DNA from: Brevibacillus laterosporus
Lineage (GTDB): Bacteria; Bacillota; Bacilli; Brevibacillales; Brevibacillaceae
Direction of reading: 5' to 3'
NCBI RefSeq assembly: GCF_030489605.1
Contig: NZ_JAUKFY010000002.1
Location: 186,001 to 250,000, forward strand
Length of the DNA stretch: 64,000 nt
The position numbers and the translations under genes were made by a program. Shown here piece by piece: positions 35,295 through 44,220 of the stretch. The notes below the pieces were generated by a model, which was given only the letters and a program-made list of their open reading frames with translations, was not told the DNA's origin and ran no database searches. Each line of letters starts with the position of its first letter. The first letter of the stretch is position 1.

Positions 35295-36472
35295 GGATTG
35301 CAATCATAAGTCCTGGCCCTTTTTCTGTTCCACCTGTTCGGGGCAGTTCAGTTGAGTTGGATATTGATGAGGTAAGTAAAAGATTAGCACTGTCTCATGA
35401 TATCGAAATCTACACAAGAACCTGTAAAGATTACCCACGGTCAGAACGAGATGGCAGAATCAAGTACATTCGGATATCTTATCTTGGACAAAAATCTTAT
35501 ATTAAGCAAGTAGCAAGTCGAATAAAAAAAAACAAGCCTGATTTAATTTTGATAGAGAATCGTCCAAGTTTTGTTTCTATAATGCGCAAGGCTTGTGAAG
35601 ATATACCTATCGTGCTTAATATGCATTCTCACGTATTTGCTTCACGAAAGGTGATTTCGCCTCTCCGTATGAAAAAAGTGAAAAAGCAGGTAGATTGTTT
35701 GATTACCAACAGTAACTATCTGCGACGATATCTGATCAAGAAACATGGTATAGCAAAACAGAAGATACACGCCGTTCATCTTGGAGTAGATGTTGCCACT
35801 TATTCACTGTCTAAGGAGGGACAGAAGATCATTTCTGAAAAACGAAAATCTCTGGGTTATCAACAGCACCATCGCGTGATGATGTATGCCGGACGATTAA
35901 TGCACGAAAAAGGGGTGCATCTCTTAATTCGTGCCTTCAAACAGATCGCTAAGCGAGACCAGCATGCACGTCTTCTGATAGTTGGTGGAAAAGGGTATGG
36001 AAACAATCAGGAAAACAAATACGTGCGCTATTTAAAAAAATTGGCTAAACCCCTAAAAGAGAAGGTGCGTTTTGTTAATTTTATCCCTTCAAAACAGATG
36101 CCAGAGTGGTATCATATCTGTGATATTGTAGCTACCCCATCCGTTTGGAACGAGCCGTTTTGCCGGGTTAATATAGAGGGAATGGCGGCAGGAAAGCCTA
36201 TTTTAACTTCAACAAAAGGAGGAATAGGAGAGGTGGTTGAACACAATGAGACCGGCTATCTCATTCCTCCTAAGGAATGGGTGAAAACCATACCAGACCT
36301 TTGGGAACAAATGTGGAATTCTGCCTCTTTCTTTACATCCTTTGCCAATCGTTCGATATTACGAGCAAGTGAATTTACATGGGAAAAAACAGCTAATGAA
36401 TATCTGGAGGTTTTCAATAAGGCAATTAAGATACGTGAACAGAAAAAACAGCGCCCACGCAAGAAAACGTAG
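35291..36472 (+). CDS. GT4 glycosyltransferase (CotSA/YtcC-like)
   Basis: This 393-residue GT-B fold glycosyltransferase opens with IAIISPGPFSVPPVRGSSVE, similar in layout to the spore coat proteins CotSA and YtcC of B. subtilis. The donor domain has YAGRLMHEKGVHLLIRAF, a PSVWNEPFCRVNIEGMAAGKP motif typical of GT4 and GYLIPPKEW. The start ATG 35291 overlaps the upstream stop. It probably adds sugar to a spore-surface glycan in the mother cell. The exact sugar is unknown. The terminator at 36450 overlaps its last codons. Confidence 0.85.
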   Translation: MRIAIISPGPFSVPPVRGSSVELDIDEVSKRLALSHDIEIYTRTCKDYPRSERDGRIKYIRISYLGQKSYIKQVASRIKKNKPDLILIENRPSFVSIMRKACEDIPIVLNMHSHVFASRKVISPLRMKKVKKQVDCLITNSNYLRRYLIKKHGIAKQKIHAVHLGVDVATYSLSKEGQKIISEKRKSLGYQQHHRVMMYAGRLMHEKGVHLLIRAFKQIAKRDQHARLLIVGGKGYGNNQENKYVRYLKKLAKPLKEKVRFVNFIPSKQMPEWYHICDIVATPSVWNEPFCRVNIEGMAAGKPILTSTKGGIGEVVEHNETGYLIPPKEWVKTIPDLWEQMWNSASFFTSFANRSILRASEFTWEKTANEYLEVFNKAIKIREQKKQRPRKKT

Positions 36473-36483
36473 GCGCTTTTTAC
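36450..36483 (+). terminator. Intrinsic terminator overlapping the GT4 stop
   Basis: AGCGCC (36450-36455) and ACG pair with CGT and GGCGCT (36472-36477), followed by a T-run. The stop codon of the glycosyltransferase is inside the stem. Confidence 0.75.
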
Positions 36484-36545
36484 ATAGGCATCCGCCACTA
36501 TTTGGGTAATTATAGCCAATCACCCAAACCGTTGCTATCCCTGTG

Positions 36546-36554
36546 CATACAGTA
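36546..36554 (+). promoter_or_regulatory. Sigma-K-like -10 element before the nucleotidyltransferase
   Basis: CATACAGTA fits the sigma-K -10 consensus CATAnnnTA. An AACC element 15 bases upstream is a slightly close -35. It follows the terminator of the first island unit and would start a second unit of the same sporulation programme. Confidence 0.45.
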
Positions 36555-36587
36555 TAGATATCTCTATGGAACAGGGGTGAATGTCAT

Positions 36588-37649
36588 TTGAAAGGGTTAA
36601 TTTTATGCGCTGGCCGTGGCACACGACTATATCCACTTTCCTATTCACAGCCCAAGACACTCCTACCTGTAGCTAATCTACCGGTGATCCAGCACTGTTT
36701 GCAAAAGTTACTCGATGTCGGTATCAGGGAAATAGGTATCGTAATTAGTCCAAACCAATTGCAAATACCCGCGTATGTTGGGGATGGACAAAAATACGGC
36801 GCAGTGATTAGGTATATTGAACAGCAGGAACCATTGGGCATTGCCCATGCTGTTTCTTTAGCTGAATCCTTTATCGCTGAAGAAAAGTTTGCTTTGTTTT
36901 TAGGGGATAACTTAATGATGGAATCCTTGCATAATTTACACGACAGCTTTATTAAGACAGATGCCTACGCTGCCGTTTTATTAAGCGAAGTAGAGAAACC
37001 TCAGGATTTTGGCATAGCTGAAGTGCAAGGAGAGCAAATCCAGTCCATTGTTGAAAAGCCGCAGTTTCCCAAAAGCAATTTAGCTGTAATCGGAGCCTAT
37101 TTTTTTACCCCTGCTATCTTTCAAGTAATTGCTGGATTACAACCATCTAAGCGGGGCGAATATGAAATTACTGATGCCATTGCCGCGCTTTTACAGCAAG
37201 GTAAAAAGGTAGTACATTCTACAACCAAGCTACCTTATTCCGATGTAGGGACGATGGAGAGATGGTTGGAGGCTAATCGCTGGATGCTAGACAAATCTGT
37301 TGGAACTGAGGTGCAAGTAGGAGAGGGAAGTCGGATTGATAATTGCGAGATTATAGGCCCAGTGATGATAGGTGAAAACTGTAAATTGTCTAACTGCACA
37401 ATTGGGCCTTATGTATGTATCCAAAATGGAGCGGAGGTAAGAAATTGCCAAAGAATTGAAAACAGCATTTTATTAGAAGACACCAAATTAGTAAATTTGG
37501 ATTGTTACATTCATGACAGTATTTTTGGACGCTCGTCTTATTTAGTTGGGGGAGTACCAAATGTTTCACGACAGGACATGGGGATATTTATTATGAGTGA
37601 TCATTCGACGATAACACTACCTGCGACAAGGAGAATTGAGGTTTCATGA
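36588..37649 (+). CDS. Sugar-1-phosphate nucleotidyltransferase (RmlA/StrD-like, long form)
   Basis: The 353-residue enzyme has an N-terminal nucleotidyltransferase domain with LILCAGRGTRLYPLSYSQPK (the GxGxRxxPxxxxxPK motif), LFLGDNLMM and VEKPQFPKSNLAVIGAYFF. A C-terminal left-handed beta-helix of hexapeptide-like repeats follows (GPVMIGENCKLSNC, GPYVCIQNGAEVRNC). It would make an NDP-sugar, probably dTDP-glucose or similar, for the glycosyltransferases around it. The start is TTG 36588 with AGGGGTGA 8 bases upstream. It overlaps the next gene by 4 bases. Confidence 0.88.
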   Translation: MKGLILCAGRGTRLYPLSYSQPKTLLPVANLPVIQHCLQKLLDVGIREIGIVISPNQLQIPAYVGDGQKYGAVIRYIEQQEPLGIAHAVSLAESFIAEEKFALFLGDNLMMESLHNLHDSFIKTDAYAAVLLSEVEKPQDFGIAEVQGEQIQSIVEKPQFPKSNLAVIGAYFFTPAIFQVIAGLQPSKRGEYEITDAIAALLQQGKKVVHSTTKLPYSDVGTMERWLEANRWMLDKSVGTEVQVGEGSRIDNCEIIGPVMIGENCKLSNCTIGPYVCIQNGAEVRNCQRIENSILLEDTKLVNLDCYIHDSIFGRSSYLVGGVPNVSRQDMGIFIMSDHSTITLPATRRIEVS

Positions 37650-38497
37650 CTGATATAGATGATAATGCAGTTATCCCCATGTTTACTGTCGTAATACCCA
37701 CCTATAATCGATCGGATATGCTACAAAAGGCGATAAAAAGTGTCTTGAAGCAGACCTGTGATGATTGGGAAATACTAATCATTGATGATGCTTCTACGGA
37801 TAGTACGGAGGAAATTGTCGCTAACCTTTTTACTCATTCGAAGATTCGATACTATCGTATGGATAAGAATTCAGGAATATCGAAGGTCATGAATATGGCA
37901 TTGGAACTGACACGCACCCCTTATCTTATTCAATTGGATTCCGATGATTGGTTAGCCAAACGTACTTTGGAGAGGTTTAAACAAGCAATTTTGAAAAATC
38001 AACACAGTATAAAAAAGGAAAAATGTGCTCTGTACTATGGAAATATGAATGTGTGGCGTGTTTATAAAGGTAAATATCGTAAGCGAAAAGGCATTAGACA
38101 TCGGCAAATTAGAGGGAAGTATGATTTTTTACAATATGATGGATGGATGGTTGCACCGCGTTGTTATCGCGTGAATGCCTTGCAAGAGGTAGGGGGATGG
38201 GATACCTCAGACAAATATGGTGGCAGAATTATGGAAGATCGTCGAATGATTTTACGATTGATTGAAAAGTATCCCGTTCAGCATATAGATAAGACGTTAT
38301 ATAACAGAACAAAGCATCAAAATCAATTGACAGAGCCAGGATCGATTCGAAAACGTAATTATTTACGAAGGCAAACGTATGAATATTATTTAAAGAGATG
38401 GGGGAATAAATATCGTGCAATTTATGGCAAGAGAGGATGTTTTCTAGTCATTAAAGAACTAGAGAAGCGCAAAAAGAAAAGAGGTCATCGCAAATGA
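37646..38497 (+). CDS. GT2 family glycosyltransferase
   Basis: This 283-residue GT-A fold enzyme has the GT2 motifs FTVVIPTYNRSDMLQKAIKS, WEILIIDDASTDST (UDP-binding) and LIQLDSDDW (DxD-like metal site). A later EDRRMILRLIEKYP segment fits the catalytic base region. A basic C-terminus (KELEKRKKKRGHRK) may bind membrane or substrate. It overlaps both neighbours by ATGA, so four genes from 36588 are translated as a block. The acceptor and donor are unknown. Confidence 0.88.
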   Translation: MTDIDDNAVIPMFTVVIPTYNRSDMLQKAIKSVLKQTCDDWEILIIDDASTDSTEEIVANLFTHSKIRYYRMDKNSGISKVMNMALELTRTPYLIQLDSDDWLAKRTLERFKQAILKNQHSIKKEKCALYYGNMNVWRVYKGKYRKRKGIRHRQIRGKYDFLQYDGWMVAPRCYRVNALQEVGGWDTSDKYGGRIMEDRRMILRLIEKYPVQHIDKTLYNRTKHQNQLTEPGSIRKRNYLRRQTYEYYLKRWGNKYRAIYGKRGCFLVIKELEKRKKKRGHRK

Positions 38498-39450
38498 GGA
38501 AAAAAGCTGTGGTGACTGGCTGCGCGGGATTTATCGGCTCTCATTTGACCGAGCGATTGCTGGCAGACGATTATGAAGTAATTGGTGTAGATAGCATGCT
38601 TCAAAACTACCCATTATCTTATAAGGAACGAAACATCAAGTATAGTCTGCAGGATTCCCGATTTCATTTTATCAATCAATCCATCCAGGATGTTGACTGG
38701 TCTTATCTGTTAAAGGGTGTTCAGTATATTTTCCACCTGGCTGCCTTACCTGGCGTGCGAGCAAGCTGGGGGGATGCTTTTCAGGAGTATGTCAATCACA
38801 ATGTGACCGCTACCCAAATCCTATTAGAAGCTAGCCTTACTCATCAATCATTGCGAAAAATTGTGCTTGCCTCCTCCTCTTCTGTTTATGGCACAATGCA
38901 AGAAGGATTAACACAAGAAACAGCTCCGCTTGAACCACTTTCCCCTTATGGTGTAACCAAAGTCTCAATGGAGTATTTGATGCAAGCTTATGTGAAAGCC
39001 TATCAATTACCAGTGGTTGCACTCCGTTATTTTACCGTATATGGCCCCAGACAGCGTCCTGACATGGCCTTTCATCGTTTTTTTCGAGCTATGATGCACA
39101 AAGAGCCCATACAAATTTACGGGGATGGTAGTCAAAGCCGTAACTTTAGCTACGTACACGATGTGGTGGAAGCCAATCTGTTGGCGAGTGAGTTCGGTCA
39201 GGCGGGGAAGATTTATAACATCGGTGGAGAACGAGAAATTAGCTTGTTAGAGGCCGTTTCGCTTATGGCAAAGATCATGCAAGTGGAGCCGGATATTACC
39301 TTCACAATAGCAGAAAAAGGTGATTCGAGGCGTACCTGTGCTGATATATCCCTAGCAGCTCAACAGATTGGCTATCGTCCACATACCTCGTTGGAACAGG
39401 GGCTCTACCAGCAATTTCAGGATATTAAGAAGCTGTACCAGGGGGGATGA
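38494..39450 (+). CDS. ytcB: NAD-dependent epimerase/dehydratase (YtcB-like)
   Basis: This 318-residue extended short-chain dehydrogenase has GCAGFIGSHLTERLL (NAD binding), LASSSSVYG, YGVTKVSMEYL (catalytic YxxxK) and PRQRPDMAFHRFF in the sugar-nucleotide site. Together with the UDP-glucose dehydrogenase at 40589 it would make UDP-glucuronate and then UDP-galacturonate, as suggested for B. subtilis YtcB/YtcA. It starts at ATG 38494, overlapping the GT2 stop. UDP-glucose 4-epimerase or another specificity is possible. Confidence 0.85.
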   Translation: MRKKAVVTGCAGFIGSHLTERLLADDYEVIGVDSMLQNYPLSYKERNIKYSLQDSRFHFINQSIQDVDWSYLLKGVQYIFHLAALPGVRASWGDAFQEYVNHNVTATQILLEASLTHQSLRKIVLASSSSVYGTMQEGLTQETAPLEPLSPYGVTKVSMEYLMQAYVKAYQLPVVALRYFTVYGPRQRPDMAFHRFFRAMMHKEPIQIYGDGSQSRNFSYVHDVVEANLLASEFGQAGKIYNIGGEREISLLEAVSLMAKIMQVEPDITFTIAEKGDSRRTCADISLAAQQIGYRPHTSLEQGLYQQFQDIKKLYQGG

Positions 39451-39454
39451 AAGC

Positions 39455-40534
39455 ATGCATCGCGTTCTTTTATATCGGCGAATTTATCTTCCAAGAAGTG
39501 AAACCTTCATTTACGAACAATTGATTGGACATACACAGGTGGAACCGTTAGTAGTAACGAGGAGTAAACCGATTAATGTGGATCAGTTTCCTCATAAGTC
39601 TATCTTCGTAAAAAAAAAGATAACGAATCTCCATCATTGGGTGAAGAAAAAACAGATTAAGATACTTCATGCTCGATTTGGAACAGGGGGACTTGATTTA
39701 CTGCCGGTTGCCAAGCGTTCCAAATTACCCTTACTTGTGTCATTCCACGGAACGGATGTATCACGCAGGCCCAATGTTGATCCTAAATATAGGCGAAAAT
39801 TAAAGCAATTATTTCGGAGAGGAAGCGCATTCACAGTCGTAAGTGAGCACATGAAAAAAAAGGTAATAAAACTAGGATGTCCGAAACACAAAATAACATT
39901 GCTGCGATCAGGAATTGACCTTCAAAAATTTTCCTATCAGGCTATGCAACCTGTTTGGAATCATTCCTATAAATTTTTAAGTATTGGGCGACTGGTAGAA
40001 AAAAAAGGAATGGATACGCTCATTCGCGCCTTTCGACATGTACACAAGGTTTTTCCAAATGCTACGTTAACAATAGTAGGGGAAGGGGATCAGCAAAAGA
40101 AACTAAAAAAATTGATTAAGCGCTACAAGTTACAAAATAGTGTGGTGCTTAAAGGCGGTGTCAGCCACCCTCAAGTAGCTGAGGAGTTGGCTCATTGTCA
40201 TATGTTTGCACTTGCTTGCAAAACGGCGAAAGATGGCAATCAAGAGGGGATTCCTAATGTGCTAATGGAAGCCATGGCTACAGGAAGACCGGTTATTTCT
40301 ACAAACCATGCTGGGATTCCGGAACTGATAGAGCATGGTGTAAGCGGGTTGCTTGCTCCCGAGGGGTCACCTCGCAAATTTGCCGAAATGATGATTCGTA
40401 TGATCCAGGAAGAAGAGCGGTGGATAGAATACACCTTGAATGCACGTGTGAAAGTGGAAAAACAACATGACATTAACAAGCAACGTAAGGTTTTGGAAAA
40501 CGTATATATACGACTAATAAAAGAAAACCAGTAG
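39455..40534 (+). CDS. GT4 glycosyltransferase
   Basis: The 359-residue GT-B enzyme has an acceptor domain with LLVSFHGTDVSRRPN and VVSEHMKKKVIKLGCP. Its donor domain has SIGRLVEKKGMDTLIRAF, VGEGDQQKKLKKLI, GIPNVLMEAMATGRPVIST (family E-x7-E region) and HGVSGLLAPEGSP. It resembles WcaL/colanic-acid type transferases. ATG 39455 has a run of six G about 8 bases upstream; the preceding epimerase stops 4 bases before. Very basic composition in the first half is notable. It is likely to act in the same spore glycan pathway. Confidence 0.88.
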   Translation: MHRVLLYRRIYLPRSETFIYEQLIGHTQVEPLVVTRSKPINVDQFPHKSIFVKKKITNLHHWVKKKQIKILHARFGTGGLDLLPVAKRSKLPLLVSFHGTDVSRRPNVDPKYRRKLKQLFRRGSAFTVVSEHMKKKVIKLGCPKHKITLLRSGIDLQKFSYQAMQPVWNHSYKFLSIGRLVEKKGMDTLIRAFRHVHKVFPNATLTIVGEGDQQKKLKKLIKRYKLQNSVVLKGGVSHPQVAEELAHCHMFALACKTAKDGNQEGIPNVLMEAMATGRPVISTNHAGIPELIEHGVSGLLAPEGSPRKFAEMMIRMIQEEERWIEYTLNARVKVEKQHDINKQRKVLENVYIRLIKENQ

Positions 40535-40588
40535 GCACTTAGCAACCAAGTAACATGAATATCACCAAATCATGGCGGAGGTGTCAGC

Positions 40589-41899
40589 ATGAAAGTAGCC
40601 GTCATTGGAACTGGATATGTAGGAGTTACAACAGGGGTCGCACTAGCAATGGCAGGACATGAAGTGACGGGAGTGGATGTAGACGAAGAAAAGATACGCT
40701 TGTTGCAAACCGGCAAATCACCCATATATGAACCGGGATTAGACGAAGCTCTGATTGATGTGATAAGCAGAGGAAATCTGGAGTTTACTACTGATCATAC
40801 AGTAGCTATACTTCCAGCTCAGATCATATTTATCTGTGTAGGCACCCCTTCCGATCAGGAGGGAAGGGCTGATTTACGTGTTTTTAAGGATGTAATAGAT
40901 CAGGTTTACTACATGCTTCGTCACGATGATGACGAACGCGTATTAGTCATCAAGAGTACAGTACCTGTAGGTAGCAATGATCAAGTAGCAGAGCTTTTTT
41001 CCGATTGTCCACAGATACACGTTGTCTCTAACCCAGAATTTCTACGGGAGGGAAGCGCACTACAGGATTCATTAAAGCCAGCCCGCATCGTAATAGGAGC
41101 TTCGTCTACTCAAGCTTTTGAACGGTTGGAGGAATTATACAAAAACATTGAAGCACCACGGATTAAAACAAGTCGGTTAAATGCAGAAATGATAAAATAT
41201 GCTTCTAATGCTTTTTTATCTATGCGAATTTCTTTTATGAATGAACTGGCACGGCTAAGTGATAAGCTGGGAACAGATATTTCGATTATCGCTACTGGAA
41301 TGGGGCTTGATTCCAGAATTGGTCCGGAATTTTTACGAGCAGGCTTGGGGTATGGGGGTTCTTGTTTCCCTAAGGATACTTCAGCGTTACTCGCAATAGC
41401 TGAAGAGAAAAATGAACCACTGAATATTTTGAATCAAGTAGCTAAGGTAAATGAGCAACAGCCTGCCTGGTTTTTGCAAAAAGTCGAACAACGCTTAGGA
41501 GACTTGGCTAACAAGCGAATTGCTTTATTAGGTTTATCTTTTAAACCAAATACCGATGATATCCGAGAAGCTCCTGCACGAAAATTGCTAACGATCTTAC
41601 AAGAAAAAGAAGCGCTCATCACTGCTTATGATCCTGTCGCTGTGCCTAACATGCAACGCGTTTATTCTGACGTGCAGGTAACTTATACCCGAACAGCTTA
41701 TGAGGCTGTGAAAGGAGCAGATGCGGTTATTCTTTGCACGGAGTGGGGAGAGTTTCTTGAATTAGATTATGAACATGTGTACCACATTATGAGGCAACCT
41801 CTGATCTTTGATGGTCGCAATGCATTACCCCACTCTGAGTTGAGAAAAATTGGATTTGAATATGTAGGGATTGGAAATCAAGTGGGGAGCCTGGTGTAG
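40589..41899 (+). CDS. ytcA: UDP-glucose 6-dehydrogenase (YtcA/TuaD family)
   Basis: The 436-residue enzyme oxidises UDP-glucose twice to UDP-glucuronate. It has the N-terminal NAD motif VIGTGYVGVTTGVALAMAGHEV, STVPVGSND, NPEFLREGSALQD, and the catalytic Cys in GYGGSCFPKDTSAL. The C-terminal domain has LGLSFKPNTDDIREAP. GGAGGTG precedes ATG 40589. With the neighbouring epimerase it fits the ytcAB pair, though TuaD-type teichuronic acid synthesis cannot be ruled out. A terminator closes the island. Confidence 0.9.
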   Translation: MKVAVIGTGYVGVTTGVALAMAGHEVTGVDVDEEKIRLLQTGKSPIYEPGLDEALIDVISRGNLEFTTDHTVAILPAQIIFICVGTPSDQEGRADLRVFKDVIDQVYYMLRHDDDERVLVIKSTVPVGSNDQVAELFSDCPQIHVVSNPEFLREGSALQDSLKPARIVIGASSTQAFERLEELYKNIEAPRIKTSRLNAEMIKYASNAFLSMRISFMNELARLSDKLGTDISIIATGMGLDSRIGPEFLRAGLGYGGSCFPKDTSALLAIAEEKNEPLNILNQVAKVNEQQPAWFLQKVEQRLGDLANKRIALLGLSFKPNTDDIREAPARKLLTILQEKEALITAYDPVAVPNMQRVYSDVQVTYTRTAYEAVKGADAVILCTEWGEFLELDYEHVYHIMRQPLIFDGRNALPHSELRKIGFEYVGIGNQVGSLV

Positions 41900-41914
41900 A
41901 AGCCAGGTTTTTTC
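41888..41914 (+). terminator. Intrinsic terminator ending the polysaccharide island
   Basis: AGCCTGG (41888-41894) pairs with CCAGGTT (41903-41909) including one wobble, followed by a T-run. It overlaps the end of the UDP-glucose dehydrogenase gene. Confidence 0.8.
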
Positions 41915-42079
41915 TATTGGGACCCCATTTTTTTCTTCAAGGATTCGTTTTGTTCATTTCCAGTGGTGGCAGAAGTTCGCAAAGAATTGAATCAGAGCTT
42001 CGCTTGGTGTACGATGGAGAATAGTACCAGTTTTTCTGATGGCTCTGCCTATTTTCCATAAAAAGGAGTGTGCATTACC

Positions 42080-43894
42080 GTGAATAAAAGCAAAACATTA
42101 CCCAAACGAAACGAAGTACCGGACCAATTCAAATGGAAGCTAGAAGACATTTATGCTTCCAATAACGATTGGGAAAAAGACGCAGAGCTGGCAAAAACCT
42201 TGATTCAGAAAGCGCAAAGCTTTAAGGGGAAATTAGCTGATTCTGGGAAACAATTGTTAGAAGCGCTGACATTAATGGATGAGCTGTCTCAATTGATAGA
42301 AAAACTGTACGTGTACGCTCGCATGAGAAGAGATGAGGATAATGGAAACTCTACATACCAGGCTTTAACAGATCGGGCAACCTCTCTATCTACGCAGGTC
42401 TCCAGTGCATTGGCATATATTCAGCCAGAAATTTTAGCAATAGAAGATGAGCGTCTCGAGGCTTTACTAAACGAAGAAAGTGGTTTAGATCATTACAGAA
42501 AATTTTTAGAAGTGGAGATCATTCGTTATAAGCCGCATACGTTGTCTGCAGAAGAAGAGGTTTTGCTTGCTGAAATGCGTGAGATTGCAGGTGCTCCTTC
42601 CAACATTTTTACGATGTTAAACAATGCAGATATTAAATTTCCAATGGTTACAGATGAAAATGGCGAAGAGGTTGAACTAACAAAAGGTCGATACTCTCAA
42701 TACATGGAAAGTAAAGACCGTCGAGTGCGCCACGATGCTTTCAAAGCCTTGTATGAAACCTACCGAAACCATAAAAACACAATTGCAGCAACATTGATTG
42801 CAAGCGTAAAACGTGATGTGTTTTATGCACGTACCCGGAAGCATTCGTCCGCATTACAGGCGTCTTTATTTAACGACAATGTAGATCAATCCGTATACGA
42901 CAATCTCATCGCCACCATCCATAAGAATTTGCCTGAACTACAGCGTTATTTAGATTTACGCAAAAAAATGTTGGGTGTAGATGAGCTTCACATGTATGAT
43001 TTATATGTTCCGATTGTAGCAGAAGCGAATATGGAAATTCCTTATGAAGAGGCTGTTAAAACAGTGGAGGACTCATTGGCTCCACTTGGTGAGGACTATG
43101 GAAAGGTGCTGCATGAAGGATTCACTTCCGGATGGGTAGACGTCTATGAAAATCAAGGCAAAACGAGCGGTGCTTATTCGTGGGGGACATATTCTGTTCA
43201 TCCTTACGTGCTAATGAATTATCAGGATAACCTAAATAACATGTTTACGTTAGCACACGAAATGGGCCATGCCATGCACAGCTATTATTCGCATAAAAAC
43301 CAGCCATACACCTATTCTCAATATCAGATCTTTGTAGCAGAGGTAGCGTCTACATTAAATGAAGCCCTGTTAATGCAGCATTTACTTGCTCAAACGACTG
43401 AAAAAGAAAAGCGCATGTATCTGCTCAACTACTACTTAGAGCAGTTTAGAGCGACTGTTTTCCGTCAGACCATGTTTGCTGAATTCGAAAAAATGATTCA
43501 TGCTACCATTGAAGAAGGGCATGCGCTGACAGTAGACTCTCTTTCCAGCATGTATCGTGAGCTAAATGTGAAATATTTCGGAGATTCTGTGGTAATCGAT
43601 GAGGAGATTGATCTTGAATGGGCAAGAATTCCTCATTTCTATAACAATTTCTACGTGTACAAATATGCTACCGGCTTCTCAGCTGCTACTTCACTGTCGA
43701 AACAGATTTTGGAGGAGGGTGAACCAGCGGTCGAGCGCTACTTGAACTTCCTATCTAGTGGGGGTTCAGATTACCCTATTGAATTATTGAAAAAAGCTGG
43801 AGTCGATATGGCAAAACCAGAGCCGATCGAGGAAGCAATGGAAGTCTTTAAAGGCTTGTTAGATGAATTGGAGCAATTAGCTTTATCGAAATAG
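42080..43894 (+). CDS. pepF: Oligoendopeptidase F
   Basis: PepF is a cytoplasmic M3 zinc peptidase that cuts oligopeptides of roughly 7-17 residues. The protein of about 604 residues has the zinc motif in LAHEMGHAMHSYY and the downstream Glu in FVAEVASTLNEALLM, with the substrate-contact region VYKYATGFSAATSL. The N-terminal helical domain and total length are normal for the family. GTG 42080, 11 bases after AAAAGGAG, is preferred over GTG 42068, which abuts the site. A terminator follows at 43920. It looks like a single-gene unit. Confidence 0.94.
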   Translation: MNKSKTLPKRNEVPDQFKWKLEDIYASNNDWEKDAELAKTLIQKAQSFKGKLADSGKQLLEALTLMDELSQLIEKLYVYARMRRDEDNGNSTYQALTDRATSLSTQVSSALAYIQPEILAIEDERLEALLNEESGLDHYRKFLEVEIIRYKPHTLSAEEEVLLAEMREIAGAPSNIFTMLNNADIKFPMVTDENGEEVELTKGRYSQYMESKDRRVRHDAFKALYETYRNHKNTIAATLIASVKRDVFYARTRKHSSALQASLFNDNVDQSVYDNLIATIHKNLPELQRYLDLRKKMLGVDELHMYDLYVPIVAEANMEIPYEEAVKTVEDSLAPLGEDYGKVLHEGFTSGWVDVYENQGKTSGAYSWGTYSVHPYVLMNYQDNLNNMFTLAHEMGHAMHSYYSHKNQPYTYSQYQIFVAEVASTLNEALLMQHLLAQTTEKEKRMYLLNYYLEQFRATVFRQTMFAEFEKMIHATIEEGHALTVDSLSSMYRELNVKYFGDSVVIDEEIDLEWARIPHFYNNFYVYKYATGFSAATSLSKQILEEGEPAVERYLNFLSSGGSDYPIELLKKAGVDMAKPEPIEEAMEVFKGLLDELEQLALSK

Positions 43895-44220
43895 AAGCGT
43901 TGAATCAACTTACAAAGGGGAGGGTGTGTAACCCTCTTTTTTGTTTGTAAACTATCACAGCTTGTCATATAGAAAAACTGACTAGAAGCATCAAGAAAGC
44001 TGGTACGTCAATACTTCGGTTGTGTGTCTGATTCTTGAAGAGTAAGAAGATTCTTGGGTAACAGCATTGTTTTCTGTTACAATAATAAGTGAGAAATCGC
44101 TTACGTAGACTTTTTTACAAACGCTTTCTCCATAATAATTATAGGAAATGCGTATAATCGGACGCCTAACCAAAAATAGACAGAGGCTTCCTGTAGTTCG
44201 AAAAATAGGAGGAGTAAACC
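43895..44220. other. Intergenic region between pepF and nagA
   Basis: It holds the pepF terminator (43920-43942) and a possible sigma-A promoter for nagA near 44070-44095 (TTGTTT with ACAATAAT). A catabolite-response-like element lies at 44116-44129: read on the minus strand, AGAAAGCGTTTGTA agrees with the CcpA site consensus at most positions. No gene is seen. Confidence 0.45.
43920..43942 (+). terminator. Intrinsic terminator after pepF
   Basis: GAGGGT (43920-43925) pairs with ACCCTC (43931-43936) across a 5-base loop, then TTTTTT. Confidence 0.85.
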
